A stretch of 64,000 nucleotides of DNA from Pseudomonas japonica (GTDB taxonomy: Bacteria; Pseudomonadota; Gammaproteobacteria; Pseudomonadales; Pseudomonadaceae). Numbering within the stretch: the first letter of the stretch is position 1; every line of letters begins with the position of its first letter. Location of the stretch: NCBI RefSeq assembly GCF_900188455.1, contig NZ_FZOL01000001.1, positions 468,374 to 532,373 of the forward strand. Reading direction: 5' to 3'. The position numbers were made by a program, and so were the translations under genes. Positions 24,167 through 33,854 of the stretch are shown piece after piece. The notes below the pieces were generated by a model. It did not search any database. It worked only from the letters and a program-made list of their open reading frames with translations, and was not told where the DNA came from.

Positions 24167-26311
24167 ATGATCAGCAACGAACTCAAGTCCCAGATTCAGG
24201 GCGCCTATTCGCGTTTCCTCGAAGCCAAGAGCCTCAAGCCGCGCTATGGCCAGCGCCTGATGATCGCCGAAGTCGCCAAGGTGCTCGGCGACATCGACGT
24301 CGACGACGAAGGCCGGCGCAGCGGCGATCCCGCGGTGGTCGCGGTGGAGGCCGGCACCGGTACTGGCAAGACCGTGGCCTACAGCCTGGCCTCGATCCCC
24401 GCGGCCAAGGCCGCCGGCAAGCGCCTGGTGATCGCCACCGCCACCGTCGCCCTGCAGGAACAGATCGTGTTCAAGGACCTGCCGGACCTGATGCGCAACA
24501 GCGGCCTGAACTTCAGCTTCGCCCTGGCCAAGGGCCGCGGTCGCTACCTGTGCCTGTCCAAGCTCGACCTGCTGCTGCAGGAAGGCCACGCGCAGAGCGC
24601 CACCGCGCAGTTGTTCGAGGAGGAAGGCTTCAAGATCGAGGTGGACGAGGCCAGCCAGAAGCTGTTCAACAGCATGATCGAAAAGCTCGCCGGCAACCGC
24701 TGGGACGGCGATCGCGACAGTTGGTCCACCGCCCTCGAAGACCAGGACTGGGCGCGGGTCACCACCGACCACAGCCAGTGCACCGGGCGCCATTGCCCGA
24801 ACTTCGGCCAGTGCACCTTCTATAAGGCCCGCGAGGGCATGGGCAAGGTCGACGTGATCGTCACCAACCACGACATGGTCCTCGCCGACCTGGCCCTGGG
24901 TGGCGGCGCCGTGCTGCCGGACCCGCGCGACACCATCTACGTGTTCGACGAAGGCCATCACCTGCCGGACAAGGCCATTGGCCACTTCGCCCACTACAGC
25001 CGCCTGCGTTCCACCGCCGACTGGCTGGAACAGACCGCGAAGAACCTGACCAAGCTGCTGGCCCAGCACCCGCTGCCGGGCGACCTGGGCAAGTACATCG
25101 AACAGGTGCCGGAGCTGGCACGGGAGATCAAGACCCACCAGCAGTTCATGTTCAGCGCCTGCGAGCAGGTCGCCGACTTCCGTCCCAGCGAGGACATGGA
25201 GGGCCGCGAGCGTCCTCGTCACCGCTTCGTCGGTGGCGTGGTGCCGGAGCATATCCGCGAGATCGGCATCGAACTGAAGAAGGGGTTCGCCCGCCTCAAC
25301 GACCTGTTCACCCGTCTCGCCGACCTGCTCAAGGAAGGCATGGACGGCGAGGTCAACATCGGTATCGCCAGCCATCAGGCCGAGGAATGGTATCCGCTGT
25401 TCGGCACCCTGCTGACCCGGGCCCAGGGCAACTGGGAACTGTGGACCGCGTTCACCGCCGAAGACCCGGAAGACAGCCCGCCGATGGCGCGCTGGCTGAC
25501 CCTGGCCGAGAGCGGGGCGCTGTTCGACATCGAAGTCAACGCCAGCCCGATCCTGGCCGCCGAGATGCTCCGGCGCAATCTGTGGAGCGTCGCCCACGGT
25601 GCTCTGGTGACCTCCGCGACCCTGACCGCGCTGGGGACCTTCGATCGTTTCCGCATGCGCTCGGGCCTGCCCAAGGCAGCGATCACCGCGGTGGTGCCGA
25701 GCCCGTTCCACCATACCGATGCCGGCGTGCTGCGGGTGCCCGACCTGCGCGCCGACCCGCGCGATGCCGCCGCCCACACCGCGGCGATCATTCGCGACCT
25801 GCCGGACCTGGTGGAAGGCTCGCGCGGGTCGCTGGTGCTGTTCTCCTCGCGCAAGCAGATGCAGGACGTGTTCGACGGCCTCGACCGCGACTGGCGCCGG
25901 CAGGTCTTCATCCAGGGCAACCTGTCCAAGCAGGAAACCCTCAACAAGCACAAGGCGCGGGTCGACGGCGGTGAGTCCAGCGTGCTGTTCGGTCTGGCCA
26001 GTTTCGCCGAGGGCGTCGACCTGCCGGGTGCCTACTGCGAACACGTGGTCATCGCCAAGATCCCCTTCGCCGTGCCGGATGATCCGGTGGAGGCGGCGCT
26101 GGCCGAGTGGATCGAGGCCAGGGGCGGCAATCCGTTCATGGAGATCGCCGTGCCGGATGCCTCGCTCAAGTTGATCCAGGCCTGCGGTCGGCTGCTGCGG
26201 ACCGAAGAGGACCGCGGGACCATCACCCTGCTGGATCGCCGGGTGGTCACTCAGCGTTATGGCAAGGCTATTCTCAATGCGCTGCCGCCGTTCAGGCGGG
26301 AAATCTCTTAG
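24167..26311 (+). CDS. dinG: ATP-dependent DNA helicase DinG
   Basis: 714 residues, close to the 716 of E. coli DinG. It is an XPD-like 5'-3' helicase with Walker A VEAGTGTGKTVAYSLA, a DEGH box (YVFDEGHHLPD), and an Fe-S cysteine set visible as RYLCLSK plus CTGRHCPNFGQC. C-terminal helicase motifs are present (GSLVLFSSRKQM, FAEGVDLPG, QACGRLLRTEEDRG). It unwinds R-loops and D-loops and is damage-inducible in E. coli, in agreement with the SOS-like box just upstream. Confidence 0.95.
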   Translation: MISNELKSQIQGAYSRFLEAKSLKPRYGQRLMIAEVAKVLGDIDVDDEGRRSGDPAVVAVEAGTGTGKTVAYSLASIPAAKAAGKRLVIATATVALQEQIVFKDLPDLMRNSGLNFSFALAKGRGRYLCLSKLDLLLQEGHAQSATAQLFEEEGFKIEVDEASQKLFNSMIEKLAGNRWDGDRDSWSTALEDQDWARVTTDHSQCTGRHCPNFGQCTFYKAREGMGKVDVIVTNHDMVLADLALGGGAVLPDPRDTIYVFDEGHHLPDKAIGHFAHYSRLRSTADWLEQTAKNLTKLLAQHPLPGDLGKYIEQVPELAREIKTHQQFMFSACEQVADFRPSEDMEGRERPRHRFVGGVVPEHIREIGIELKKGFARLNDLFTRLADLLKEGMDGEVNIGIASHQAEEWYPLFGTLLTRAQGNWELWTAFTAEDPEDSPPMARWLTLAESGALFDIEVNASPILAAEMLRRNLWSVAHGALVTSATLTALGTFDRFRMRSGLPKAAITAVVPSPFHHTDAGVLRVPDLRADPRDAAAHTAAIIRDLPDLVEGSRGSLVLFSSRKQMQDVFDGLDRDWRRQVFIQGNLSKQETLNKHKARVDGGESSVLFGLASFAEGVDLPGAYCEHVVIAKIPFAVPDDPVEAALAEWIEARGGNPFMEIAVPDASLKLIQACGRLLRTEEDRGTITLLDRRVVTQRYGKAILNALPPFRREIS

Positions 26312-26333
26312 TCTTCCGGGCCTGCTTTGCAGG

Positions 26334-26419
26334 CCTTCGCGGGCAAGCCACGCTCCTACAGAAGACGCGCGCGTTTCGTAGGCGCGCGGCTTGCCCGCGA
26401 AAGGACCGCAACGCGGTCC
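26334..26419. repeat. REP-like inverted repeat pair plus small hairpin
   Basis: Arm CCTTCGCGGGCAAGCC...CCTAC faces GTAGGCGCGCGGCTTGCCCG...AAAGG, an imperfect palindrome of the Pseudomonas REP type. The same core (CGCGGGCAAGCC) recurs at 37757-37830. A second hairpin GGACCGC-AAC-GCGGTCC follows at 26403-26419. It may end dinG transcription. Confidence 0.75.
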
Positions 26420-26485
26420 CGAATTCGTTGTCTACTCGTCGGAATCAAGGCCGAACCCGGCCCTCTCAAGGAGAACCACACCCCC

Positions 26486-28747
26486 ATGCTGCGCCGTACC
26501 CTGCCTGCCGTTATCGCACTGTTGATCAGCCAGCCCCTGCTGGCCGGGCAACAGACGCTGTTCAACTTCGTGCGTCCGACCTCGGTGGTCACGGTGGCGA
26601 CCGGGGATGCCAGCCTGCCGCAGTACAACGCGGAGCAGACGGCCGAAGGCGAGGTGCTGCGGCGGGTGGTGTTCAACCCGGCGCAGCGGCCGAACCTGCG
26701 CATGAGTCCGCAGGCTGGCGTGTGGGACTGGTCGGCGCAGAAGGCCCTGACCCTGCGCCTGCAAAGCGGCATGGACTGGGCCCTGACCGTCGATGTCAGT
26801 ATCGAGAGCGCCGACGGCAAGACCCTCACCAGCCGCATCGACCTGCCCGCCGGTCCGGCGCAGACCGTGGTGGTTCCGCTGCAGGCCAGCTCGCCGCTGA
26901 GCCAGGGCATGCGCGCCGGCCCGCCGATGCCCTGGACCTTCGAAGGCCAGCGTGTGCTGGTCGGCAGCAGCAGCGGTGAGCTGGACTTGAGTCGGGTCAG
27001 CGCCGTGACCCTGTCGATGAACCAGCCGAATGTCGCCCAGAGCGTGCTGATCGAACGGATCAACGTGCAGGACGACGATCGCCTGCAAAAGGCCGCCTAC
27101 GCCGGGCTGATCGATGGCTACGGCCAGTTCTCCCGTGGTCGCTGGCCGGAAAAGGTCGGCAGCGACGAACAACTGAAGAGCGCCGCGGCCAGGGAGCAGC
27201 AACAGCTGAAGACCTGGCTGGCCGAGCGCCAGAAGCAGCCACTGGACCGCTTCGGCGGCTGGACCGGCGGGCAGACCTTCGATGCCAAGGGCTTCTTTCG
27301 CACGGTCAAGCGCGATGACCGCTGGTACCTGGTGACTCCGGAAGGCCATCCGTTCTACTCCCTGGGGGTCAACGCGGTGAACGACGAGCCGGGCCGCACC
27401 TACGTGGCCGGCCGCGAGCAGATGTTCAGCGAACTGCCAGCCGCGGATTCGCCCCTGGCGACCTTCTACGGCGAGGGCAACAACAACGACGGCAATGCCT
27501 CGTCGCGGGGGCGCGCCTTCAATCAGGGCCGCTGGTTCGACTTCTATGCCGCCAACCTCGAACGTGGCCATGGCCAGCCCTGCGCAAAACCGGCCGCGGA
27601 ACAGCCAACCGCGCCTTGCCCGGTGCCGGCCTTCGACGCCGCGCGCTGGCAGAGCCACAGCCTCGATCGGCTGCAGGCCTGGGGCTTCAACACCCTCGGC
27701 AACTGGAGCGAGGCCAGCCTGGGCCAGGCGCAGCGGGTGCCCTATACCCTGCCGCTGGCCATCGTCGGCGACTACGCCAGCATCAGCACCGGCATGGACT
27801 GGTGGGGCGCCATGCCCGACCCGTTCGACCCGCGCTTCGCCATGGCCACCGAGCGTGCCGTGGCCATCGCCGCCCGCGACCACCGCGACGATCCCTGGCT
27901 GATCGGTTACTTCGCCGACAACGAACTGGCCTGGGCCGCGCCCGGCGACGATCCCAGGTCGCGCTACGGCCTGGCCTACGGCACCCTGCGCCTGACCACC
28001 GACGTGCCGGCCAAACGGGCCTTCCTCAAGCAGTTGCGCGACAAGTACCGCAACCAGGAGGGCCTGTCCAAGGCCTGGGGGATCCAGCTCACGGCCTGGG
28101 AACTGATGGAGGATCCAGGCTTCGAACCGCCGCTGCCGAGCGCCGAGCACCCGCAGATCGAAGAGGATTTCAAGCACTTCCAGCGCTCGTTCGCCGACGC
28201 CTATTTCAAGACGATCTCCGATGCGCTCAAGTGGCACGCGCCGAATCACCTGCTGCTCGGTGGCCGCTTCGCCGTCACCACACCGGAAGCGGTGGCGGCC
28301 TGCGCCCAGTATTGCGACGTGCTGAGCTTCAACTTCTATACGCCCAAGCCCCAGGACGGCTACGACTTCGCCCGGTTGCGCGCGCTGGACAAGCCGATCC
28401 TGGTCTCCGAGTTCCATTTCGGCTCCCGCGATCGCGGGCCGTTCTGGCCGGGACCGATGGAGGTCGCCCGCGAGGAAGACCGCGGCCCCGCCTATGCGGC
28501 CTTCCTCAAGGCAGCCCTGGCCGAGCCGGCGATCGTCGGCGCGCACTGGTTCCAGTTCTTCGACCAGCCGGCCAGCGGGCGCCTGCTGGATGGCGAGAAT
28601 GGTCATTTCGGCTTGGTGGCCATCACCGATCTGCCCTACCAGGGCTTCATCGAGCAGGTGCGCAAAGCCAACCTGCAGGTGGAGAAAGCTATCGTCGGTA
28701 CGCCGCCGGCACCTCGTGAGGCGAAGAGTGAAGCGGTCAAACCCTGA
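26486..28747 (+). CDS. secreted clan GH-A glycoside hydrolase (agarase-like)
   Basis: 753 residues. The signal peptide is MLRRTLPAVIALLISQPLLAG; the ATG has AAGGAG 15 bases upstream. An N-terminal beta-sandwich region (about 25-220) precedes a TIM-barrel. Candidate acid/base Glu480 lies in GYFADNELAW (the N-E pair of clan GH-A), and candidate nucleophile Glu642 in ILVSEFHFGS. It resembles proteins annotated as beta-agarases, with similarity to GH42/GH50-type enzymes. True agar as substrate seems unlikely for a Pseudomonas. Periplasmic or extracellular degradation of a galactan or exopolysaccharide is inferred. Confidence 0.75.
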   Translation: MLRRTLPAVIALLISQPLLAGQQTLFNFVRPTSVVTVATGDASLPQYNAEQTAEGEVLRRVVFNPAQRPNLRMSPQAGVWDWSAQKALTLRLQSGMDWALTVDVSIESADGKTLTSRIDLPAGPAQTVVVPLQASSPLSQGMRAGPPMPWTFEGQRVLVGSSSGELDLSRVSAVTLSMNQPNVAQSVLIERINVQDDDRLQKAAYAGLIDGYGQFSRGRWPEKVGSDEQLKSAAAREQQQLKTWLAERQKQPLDRFGGWTGGQTFDAKGFFRTVKRDDRWYLVTPEGHPFYSLGVNAVNDEPGRTYVAGREQMFSELPAADSPLATFYGEGNNNDGNASSRGRAFNQGRWFDFYAANLERGHGQPCAKPAAEQPTAPCPVPAFDAARWQSHSLDRLQAWGFNTLGNWSEASLGQAQRVPYTLPLAIVGDYASISTGMDWWGAMPDPFDPRFAMATERAVAIAARDHRDDPWLIGYFADNELAWAAPGDDPRSRYGLAYGTLRLTTDVPAKRAFLKQLRDKYRNQEGLSKAWGIQLTAWELMEDPGFEPPLPSAEHPQIEEDFKHFQRSFADAYFKTISDALKWHAPNHLLLGGRFAVTTPEAVAACAQYCDVLSFNFYTPKPQDGYDFARLRALDKPILVSEFHFGSRDRGPFWPGPMEVAREEDRGPAYAAFLKAALAEPAIVGAHWFQFFDQPASGRLLDGENGHFGLVAITDLPYQGFIEQVRKANLQVEKAIVGTPPAPREAKSEAVKP

Positions 28748-28762
28748 ATCCCAGATGAATAA

Positions 28763-28784
28763 AGACGCGGTCTGACCCGCGTCT
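28763..28784 (+). terminator. hairpin after glycosidase gene
   Basis: AGACGCGG-tctgac-CCGCGTCT, an 8-bp stem 16 bases after the stop. The U-tract is weak (GTTCCC), so termination would be partial or Rho-assisted. Confidence 0.5.
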
Positions 28785-28853
28785 GTTCCCAAATCCCTCG
28801 CGGGCTGAAACAATGCCCGCCACTTTCCAGACAGGTTGCGCAGGAGTCGCCGG

Positions 28854-29999
28854 GTGCAGATTCAGGGTCATTTCGAGCTCGAGTTCGAGGCGGTACGCGA
28901 GGCCTTCGCGGCCCTCTTCGACGATCCCCAGGAACGCGGCGCGGCGTTGTGCATCCAGGTCGGTGGCGAAACCGTGCTGGACCTCTGGGCCGGCAGCGCC
29001 GACAAGGACGGCCAGGAGGCGTGGCACAGCGACACCATCGCCAACCTGTTTTCCTGTACCAAACCTTTCGCCGCGGTTACCGCCCTGCAACTGGTGGGCG
29101 AAGGCAAGCTGCAACTGGATGCGCCGGTGGCCCGCTACTGGCCCGAGTTCGCCCAGGCCGGCAAGGAAGCGGTGACCCTGCGTCAGTTGCTCTGCCACCA
29201 GGCCGGTCTGCCGGCGATCCGCGAGTTGCTGCCCGCCGAAGCGCTGTACGACTGGCAGGCCATGACCGACGCGCTGGCCGCCGAAGCGCCGTGGTGGACG
29301 CCGGGTACCGCCCATGGCTACGCGGCAATCACCTATGGCTGGCTGGTCGGCGAGCTGATCCGCCGTGTCGATGGTCGCGGTCCGGGGGAGTCCATCGTCG
29401 CGCGCACGGCCAAACCCCTGGGGCTGGATTTCCATATCGGTCTGGACGACGCGGAGTTCCACCGTGTCGCCCACATCGCCCGGGGCAAGGGCAACCTTGG
29501 CGACGAAGCGGCGCAGCGCCTGTTGCAGGTGACCATGCGCGAACCCGAGGCCCTGTCGACCCGCGCCTTCACCAACCCGCCGGCGATCCTCACCAGCACC
29601 AACAAGCCGGAATGGCGCCGCATGCAGCAACCCGCGGCCAATGGCCACGGCAACGCCCGCAGCCTCGCTGGTTTCTACGCCGGCCTGCTCGACGGCAGCC
29701 TGCTGGAGTCGGAACTGCTTGACGAACTGACCCGCGAGCACAGCCTGGGCGACGACAAGACCCTGCTGACCCGCACCCGTTTCGGCCTGGGCTGCATGCT
29801 CGACCAGCCGGACGTGGCCAACGCTACCTTCGGCCTCGGTGCCCGTGCCTTCGGTCACCCGGGGGCCGGCGGATCGGTGGGCTTCGCCGACCCGGAGCAC
29901 GATGTCGCCTTCGGTTTCGTCACCAATACGATGGGCCCTTACGTCCTCATGGACCCTCGCGCGCAGAAACTGGTGCGGGTCCTGGCAAGCTGCCTTTGA
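28854..29999 (+). CDS. beta-lactamase-fold serine hydrolase (EstB/family VIII esterase type)
   Basis: 381 residues. The GTG start at 28854 has AGGAG 7 bases upstream. The catalytic S-x-x-K is S67-C-T-K70 (NLFSCTKPFAAV), followed by a Tyr motif (HGYAAITYGWLVGEL) and a C-terminal G-rich block (FGHPGAGGSVGFADP). There is no signal peptide, so it is cytoplasmic. This pattern is typical of class C-like esterases that hydrolyse short-chain esters rather than antibiotics. Confidence 0.87.
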   Translation: MQIQGHFELEFEAVREAFAALFDDPQERGAALCIQVGGETVLDLWAGSADKDGQEAWHSDTIANLFSCTKPFAAVTALQLVGEGKLQLDAPVARYWPEFAQAGKEAVTLRQLLCHQAGLPAIRELLPAEALYDWQAMTDALAAEAPWWTPGTAHGYAAITYGWLVGELIRRVDGRGPGESIVARTAKPLGLDFHIGLDDAEFHRVAHIARGKGNLGDEAAQRLLQVTMREPEALSTRAFTNPPAILTSTNKPEWRRMQQPAANGHGNARSLAGFYAGLLDGSLLESELLDELTREHSLGDDKTLLTRTRFGLGCMLDQPDVANATFGLGARAFGHPGAGGSVGFADPEHDVAFGFVTNTMGPYVLMDPRAQKLVRVLASCL

Positions 30000-30087
30000 T
30001 CGGTTGCCGCTGTGCGCGGCGCCGTCATTGGCTATTCTGCAACCACTTTGTTCGTATTTTTTCTTTCATTTTCATGGTGTATCGCTG

Positions 30088-31092
30088 ATGTCTTCACATA
30101 AAACCTTAGCTCTCGCTCTGTGCCTGGCCATCACTGGTTGCGCCCAGCATCCCCAGAACGATAGCGCCGCCGGCGGTAGCAGTTGGTGGCCGTTCGGCTC
30201 GGACAAGGTGGCCGACCAGGACGTGAAGGATGCCGTGAACGAGAAGGTGGCCAAGGTCGAAGCCAAGTCGGAAGCCAAGTCCGAAGGCGGTAACTGGTGG
30301 TGGCCGTTTGGTGGCAGCGACGACAAGGCCGCCGCGAAGACCGCCGCGGTACCGAAGATCGACGTCAAGGCGACCCAGGCCTGGCTGGACAGCTACGAGC
30401 CGAAGCTGCGCGAGGCGATCAAGGACAGCAAGCTGGAACTGGAACGCCGCGAAGACGTGCTGGTGGTGACCCTGCCGGTGGACAGTGGCTACAACCCGGA
30501 CCGTCCGGCCATGCTCCTGCCGATTTCCCTCGGCCCTATCACCCGGGTCGCCAAGATCGTCGAAATCGACAGCAAGACTGCCGTGCTGGTCCTCGGCCAT
30601 GCCGACAGCAGTGGCGCCGCCGTGGCCAATCAGAAGTTGAGCCTGGAGCGTGCCCAGTCGGTGTCGGCGATCTTCCGCCTGAGCGGCCTGCAGCGTGACC
30701 GCCTGAACCTGCGCGGCATGGGCGCGGTGGCACCGCGCGCGGCCAACGACAGCGCCCAGGGCCGTTCGCTGAACCGTCGGGTGGAAATGATCCTGACCCC
30801 GCAGGCGACCATGGTCGCGCTGCTTGCCAAGTACCAGCAGCCGACGCCGAGCCCGGCCGAACTGGTCGCCGTGCAGGACGCCAAGCCGGCCACCGCGGCC
30901 AAGCCAGCCGCCAAGGCCGCCGCCAAGCCAGCGGCGAAAGCCCCGGCCAAGGGCGCTGCTGCGAAGAAAGCCGCGCCGGCGAAAACCGCCGCGACCCCGA
31001 AAAAAGCGGCTCCAGCCAAACCGGCTGCTAAAAAAGCCGAGCCCGCGGCGAAGAAAGTCGCGGCCAACAACAGCCCTGCGAAGACCAACTGA
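30088..31092 (+). CDS. OmpA-like lipoprotein with WW repeats and Lys/Ala/Pro-rich tail
   Basis: 334 residues. A lipoprotein signal (LCLAITGC) precedes a duplicated aromatic box (SSWWPFGSDK and NWWWPFGGSDDK), a Lys/Glu spacer, and an OmpA-like domain (VLVLGHADSSGAAVANQKLS, then LRGMGAVAPRAANDSAQG and SLNRRVEMIL). From about residue 268 the tail is nearly all Ala, Lys and Pro (AAKPAAKAAAKPAAKAP), like histone H1 or AlgP tails. Such a basic tail on an envelope lipoprotein could bind peptidoglycan, LPS or DNA. The ribosome site is weak. Confidence 0.8.
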   Translation: MSSHKTLALALCLAITGCAQHPQNDSAAGGSSWWPFGSDKVADQDVKDAVNEKVAKVEAKSEAKSEGGNWWWPFGGSDDKAAAKTAAVPKIDVKATQAWLDSYEPKLREAIKDSKLELERREDVLVVTLPVDSGYNPDRPAMLLPISLGPITRVAKIVEIDSKTAVLVLGHADSSGAAVANQKLSLERAQSVSAIFRLSGLQRDRLNLRGMGAVAPRAANDSAQGRSLNRRVEMILTPQATMVALLAKYQQPTPSPAELVAVQDAKPATAAKPAAKAAAKPAAKAPAKGAAAKKAAPAKTAATPKKAAPAKPAAKKAEPAAKKVAANNSPAKTN

Positions 31093-31113
31093 TACTCTCA
31101 AGGAACGCTGTAG

Positions 31114-31761
31114 ATGACTCAATCCCTGGCTGATATGCGCCGTGACTACACCCGCGATGGCCTGGCCGAGGCCCAGGCCCCGACGGAGCCCTTCGCGCTG
31201 TTCCACCAATGGTTCGCCGACGCGGTGAAGACCGAGCAGGCCCCGGTGGAAGCCAATGCGATGACCCTCGCCACCGTCGACGCACAAGGTCGGCCGCACT
31301 GCCGCGTCCTGTTGCTCAAGGGCCTCGACGAACAGGGCTTCACCTTCTTCACCAACTACGAGAGCGCCAAGGGCCAGCACCTGCAGGCCAACCCGTTCGC
31401 CGCCATGACGTTCTTCTGGCCGGCGCTGGAGCGCCAGGTGCGCATCGAGGGGCGGGTGGTCAAGGTCTCGGCCGAAGAGTCCGATGCCTATTACCAGGTG
31501 CGACCGCTGGGCAGTCGCCTGGGCGCCTGGGCCTCACCGCAGAGCCGGGTGATTGCCGACCGTGGCGAACTGGAAGACCTGCTCAAGGCCACCGAGCAGC
31601 GTTTCAGCGACAGTCAGCCGCACTGCCCCGAGCACTGGGGGGGCTACCGCCTGCTGCCGGAGCGTGTCGAGTTCTGGCAGGGGCGCGCCAGTCGCCTGCA
31701 TGACCGCCTCAATTACCGCCTGCAAGATGGCGCCTGGCTGCGCGAGCGGCTGGCGCCTTAA
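31114..31761 (+). CDS. pdxH: pyridoxamine 5'-phosphate oxidase
   Basis: 215 residues, the usual length for PdxH. FMN/PLP-binding blocks: [26 protein letters not shown], then [17 protein letters not shown] (split here in two parts), [14 protein letters not shown] and the C-terminal RLHDRLNYR...W.RERLAP. It converts pyridoxine/pyridoxamine 5'-phosphate to PLP. AAGGAA precedes the ATG. The end overlaps the convergent gene by four bases. Confidence 0.96.
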   Translation: MTQSLADMRRDYTRDGLAEAQAPTEPFALFHQWFADAVKTEQAPVEANAMTLATVDAQGRPHCRVLLLKGLDEQGFTFFTNYESAKGQHLQANPFAAMTFFWPALERQVRIEGRVVKVSAEESDAYYQVRPLGSRLGAWASPQSRVIADRGELEDLLKATEQRFSDSQPHCPEHWGGYRLLPERVEFWQGRASRLHDRLNYRLQDGAWLRERLAP

Positions 31762-31994
31762 CCGCCCTGATAGCCGGCGGCCTCGCGTTCCAGCCAGGTC
31801 GCCAGCTCCTTCCTCTTGACCTTCTGCGTCCGTGCGGCCTCCAGCCGTTGCAGCATGAATGCGCGCTTGCCCTCGTCCTTGCCGGCGAACGACAGGGCCA
31901 GGTCGCGGTCGGTCCAGCGTCTGATCCGCACATACAGCCAGCCGTGGAAATACAGGCCGGCCACGGTGGTGATGGCGATGATGAAGTAATCCAT
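31758..31994 (-). CDS. small membrane-anchored hypothetical protein
   Basis: 78 residues with one N-terminal hydrophobic helix ([22 protein letters not shown]) and then a charged, Arg/Lys/Glu-rich cytoplasmic tail. The start lacks a strong ribosome site. It is convergent with pdxH, overlapping by four bases. No family recognised. Confidence 0.68.
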   Translation of the reverse strand: MDYFIIAITTVAGLYFHGWLYVRIRRWTDRDLALSFAGKDEGKRAFMLQRLEAARTQKVKRKELATWLEREAAGYQGG

Positions 31995-32139
31995 GTCTAT
32001 TCTTGTTTCCCAAGTCTTCTGATGATTCAGGGTCTGCTGCCTGTACTGAAGCTGAATGGAAGCAATTTTTCCCTGGGTGCATCGTGACAGTCGTCAATGC
32101 GCGCAGTCTAATGAGCACCTGTCTTGAGGAGATGATCCT

Positions 32140-32604
32140 ATGCGTAAGTCTGTACTGCTGGTCGCGTCGTTCACCACGATGTCGCTGTTGCTGGGCGGTT
32201 GTGCCTCCAACCTGTCCGGCGATTCCTATTCCCGGGACGAGGCGCGTCGCGTGCAGACCGTTCGCGTGGGCACTATCGAATCCCTGCGCCCGGTGAAGAT
32301 CGAAGGCACCAAGACCCCGATCGGCGGTGGCGCCGGTGCGGTCGTCGGTGGTGTCGCCGGTAGCGCCATCGGTGGCGGCCGCGGCAGCATCGTCGCCGCG
32401 GTGATCGGTGCGGTAGCCGGTGGCCTGGCGGGTTCCGCCGCGGAAGAGGGCCTGACCCGTACCCAGGGCGTGGAAATCACCGTGCGCGAGGACGACGGCA
32501 GCATGCGCGCCTACGTGCAGCAGGTTCAGGAAAACGAGATTTTCCGGGTCGGCGAGCGCGTACGCATCATGACCGTCAATGGCACCAGCCGCGTCAGCCA
32601 CTGA
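32140..32604 (+). CDS. glycine-zipper outer-membrane lipoprotein (SlyB/Pcp-like)
   Basis: 154 residues; GAGGAG before the ATG. The lipobox is LLLGGC. A glycine-zipper pair follows (GGGAGAVVGGVAGSAIGGG and IVAAVIGAVAGGLAGSAAEE), and the C-terminal small beta domain is ITVREDDGSMRAYVQQ. The family sits in the outer membrane and supports envelope integrity. It ends just before a strong terminator. Confidence 0.9.
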   Translation: MRKSVLLVASFTTMSLLLGGCASNLSGDSYSRDEARRVQTVRVGTIESLRPVKIEGTKTPIGGGAGAVVGGVAGSAIGGGRGSIVAAVIGAVAGGLAGSAAEEGLTRTQGVEITVREDDGSMRAYVQQVQENEIFRVGERVRIMTVNGTSRVSH

Positions 32605-32623
32605 GCGATAGCGCCAGAAAGCG

Positions 32624-32660
32624 AAAACCCCGAGCCGGCTCGCGCCGCTCGGGGTTTTTT
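32624..32660. terminator. intrinsic terminator
   Basis: AAAACCCCGAGC pairs with GCTCGGGGTTTT around an 11-base loop, ending in TTTTTT. The A-run on the other side makes it usable for the convergent nhaA transcript as well. Confidence 0.88.
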
Positions 32661-32672
32661 CTTGCCTGCGAA

Positions 32673-33854
32673 TCAGCTGGCCGGCTGTTTCGGGCTGGAC
32701 AGCGCGGTGATGGTGTAGCCGATGATCGCGGCGAGGATCGAGCCGGTGAGGATGCCCATGCGGTCCATGCCTGCGTACTCGCTGGCGCCGGGCACGAAGG
32801 CCAGGGAGCCGACGAACAGGCTCATGGTGAAGCCGATGCCGCAGAGGATCGCCACGCCGAGGATCTGCCCCCAGTTGGCGCCGGCGGGCAGGGCGGCAAG
32901 ACCGAGCTTGATGGCGATCCAGGTCAGGCCGAACACGCCGATGGTCTTGCCCACCAGCAGACCGACGGCGATGCCCAGGGGCACCGCGTGGGTGAAGCTC
33001 TCGAGGGTTACCCCGGCCAGCGATACGCCGGCGTTGGCGAAGGCGAACAGCGGCAGGATGCCGTAAGCCACCCACGGGTGCAGCGCATGCTCCAGCGTGA
33101 GCAGCGGCGAGGTTTCGGCGTTGCGCGTGCGCAGCGGGATGCACAGGGCCAGAGTGACGCCGGCGAGGGTGGCGTGGACGCCGCTCTTCAGCACGCAGAC
33201 CCAGAGGATCAGGCCGACCACCAGGTAAGGTCCGAGCTTGACCACGCCGAACCGGTTCATGGCGATCAGCGCCACCAGGCAGGCCGCCGCCAGCATCAGC
33301 GACAGGGTGGACAGCGCGCCGGAGTAGAACAGGGCGATGATGATGATCGCGCCGAGGTCGTCGATGATCGCCAGGGTCATCAGGAACAGCTTCAGCGAGA
33401 CCGGCACGCGCTTGCCGAGCAGGGCCAGCACGCCGAGGGCGAAGGCAATGTCGGTGGCGGTGGGAATCGCCCAGCCGGCGATGGCGGCGGGATTGTCGCG
33501 GTTGAGGAACCAGTAGATCAGCGCCGGCACCAGCATGCCGCCGACGGCCGCGGCACCGGGCAGGACCACCTGGGACGGCTTCGACAGGTGGCCTTCCACC
33601 AGCTCGCGCTTGACCTCCAGGCCGATGAGCAGGAAGAACAGGGCCATCAGGCCGTCGTTGATCCACAGCAGCAGCGGCTTGGCGATGCTCAGCGCACCGA
33701 TCTGTACCGCCACCGGGACTTCGAGCAGGCCGTTGTACAGCCAGGAAAGGGGGGAGTTGTTGACGATCAGGGCCAGTACCGCAGCGGCGATCAGTAACAG
33801 ACCGCTGGCGGCTTCCAGCTGGAAGAATCGGGTGAATGTGCTACGCAGAGGCAA
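32673..33854 (-). CDS. nhaA: Na+/H+ antiporter NhaA
   Basis: 393 residues. I chose a TTG start at 33854 because GGAGGAG lies 5 bases upstream and the protein then begins [18 protein letters not shown], as NhaA proteins do. No ATG is in frame nearby. About 12 helices. The ion-binding Asp pair is visible in [20 protein letters not shown], and the unwound-helix region in [20 protein letters not shown]. It exchanges Na+ for H+ at the inner membrane for pH and salt homeostasis. Confidence 0.93.
   Translation of the reverse strand: MPLRSTFTRFFQLEAASGLLLIAAAVLALIVNNSPLSWLYNGLLEVPVAVQIGALSIAKPLLLWINDGLMALFFLLIGLEVKRELVEGHLSKPSQVVLPGAAAVGGMLVPALIYWFLNRDNPAAIAGWAIPTATDIAFALGVLALLGKRVPVSLKLFLMTLAIIDDLGAIIIIALFYSGALSTLSLMLAAACLVALIAMNRFGVVKLGPYLVVGLILWVCVLKSGVHATLAGVTLALCIPLRTRNAETSPLLTLEHALHPWVAYGILPLFAFANAGVSLAGVTLESFTHAVPLGIAVGLLVGKTIGVFGLTWIAIKLGLAALPAGANWGQILGVAILCGIGFTMSLFVGSLAFVPGASEYAGMDRMGILTGSILAAIIGYTITALSSPKQPAS

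Noticed and set aside
23603..26044. Leftward frame joining antisense dinG to the CopD-like gene
   Set aside because: Only the last 154 codons (from 24067) have membrane-protein character and a sensible start; the rest mirrors dinG.
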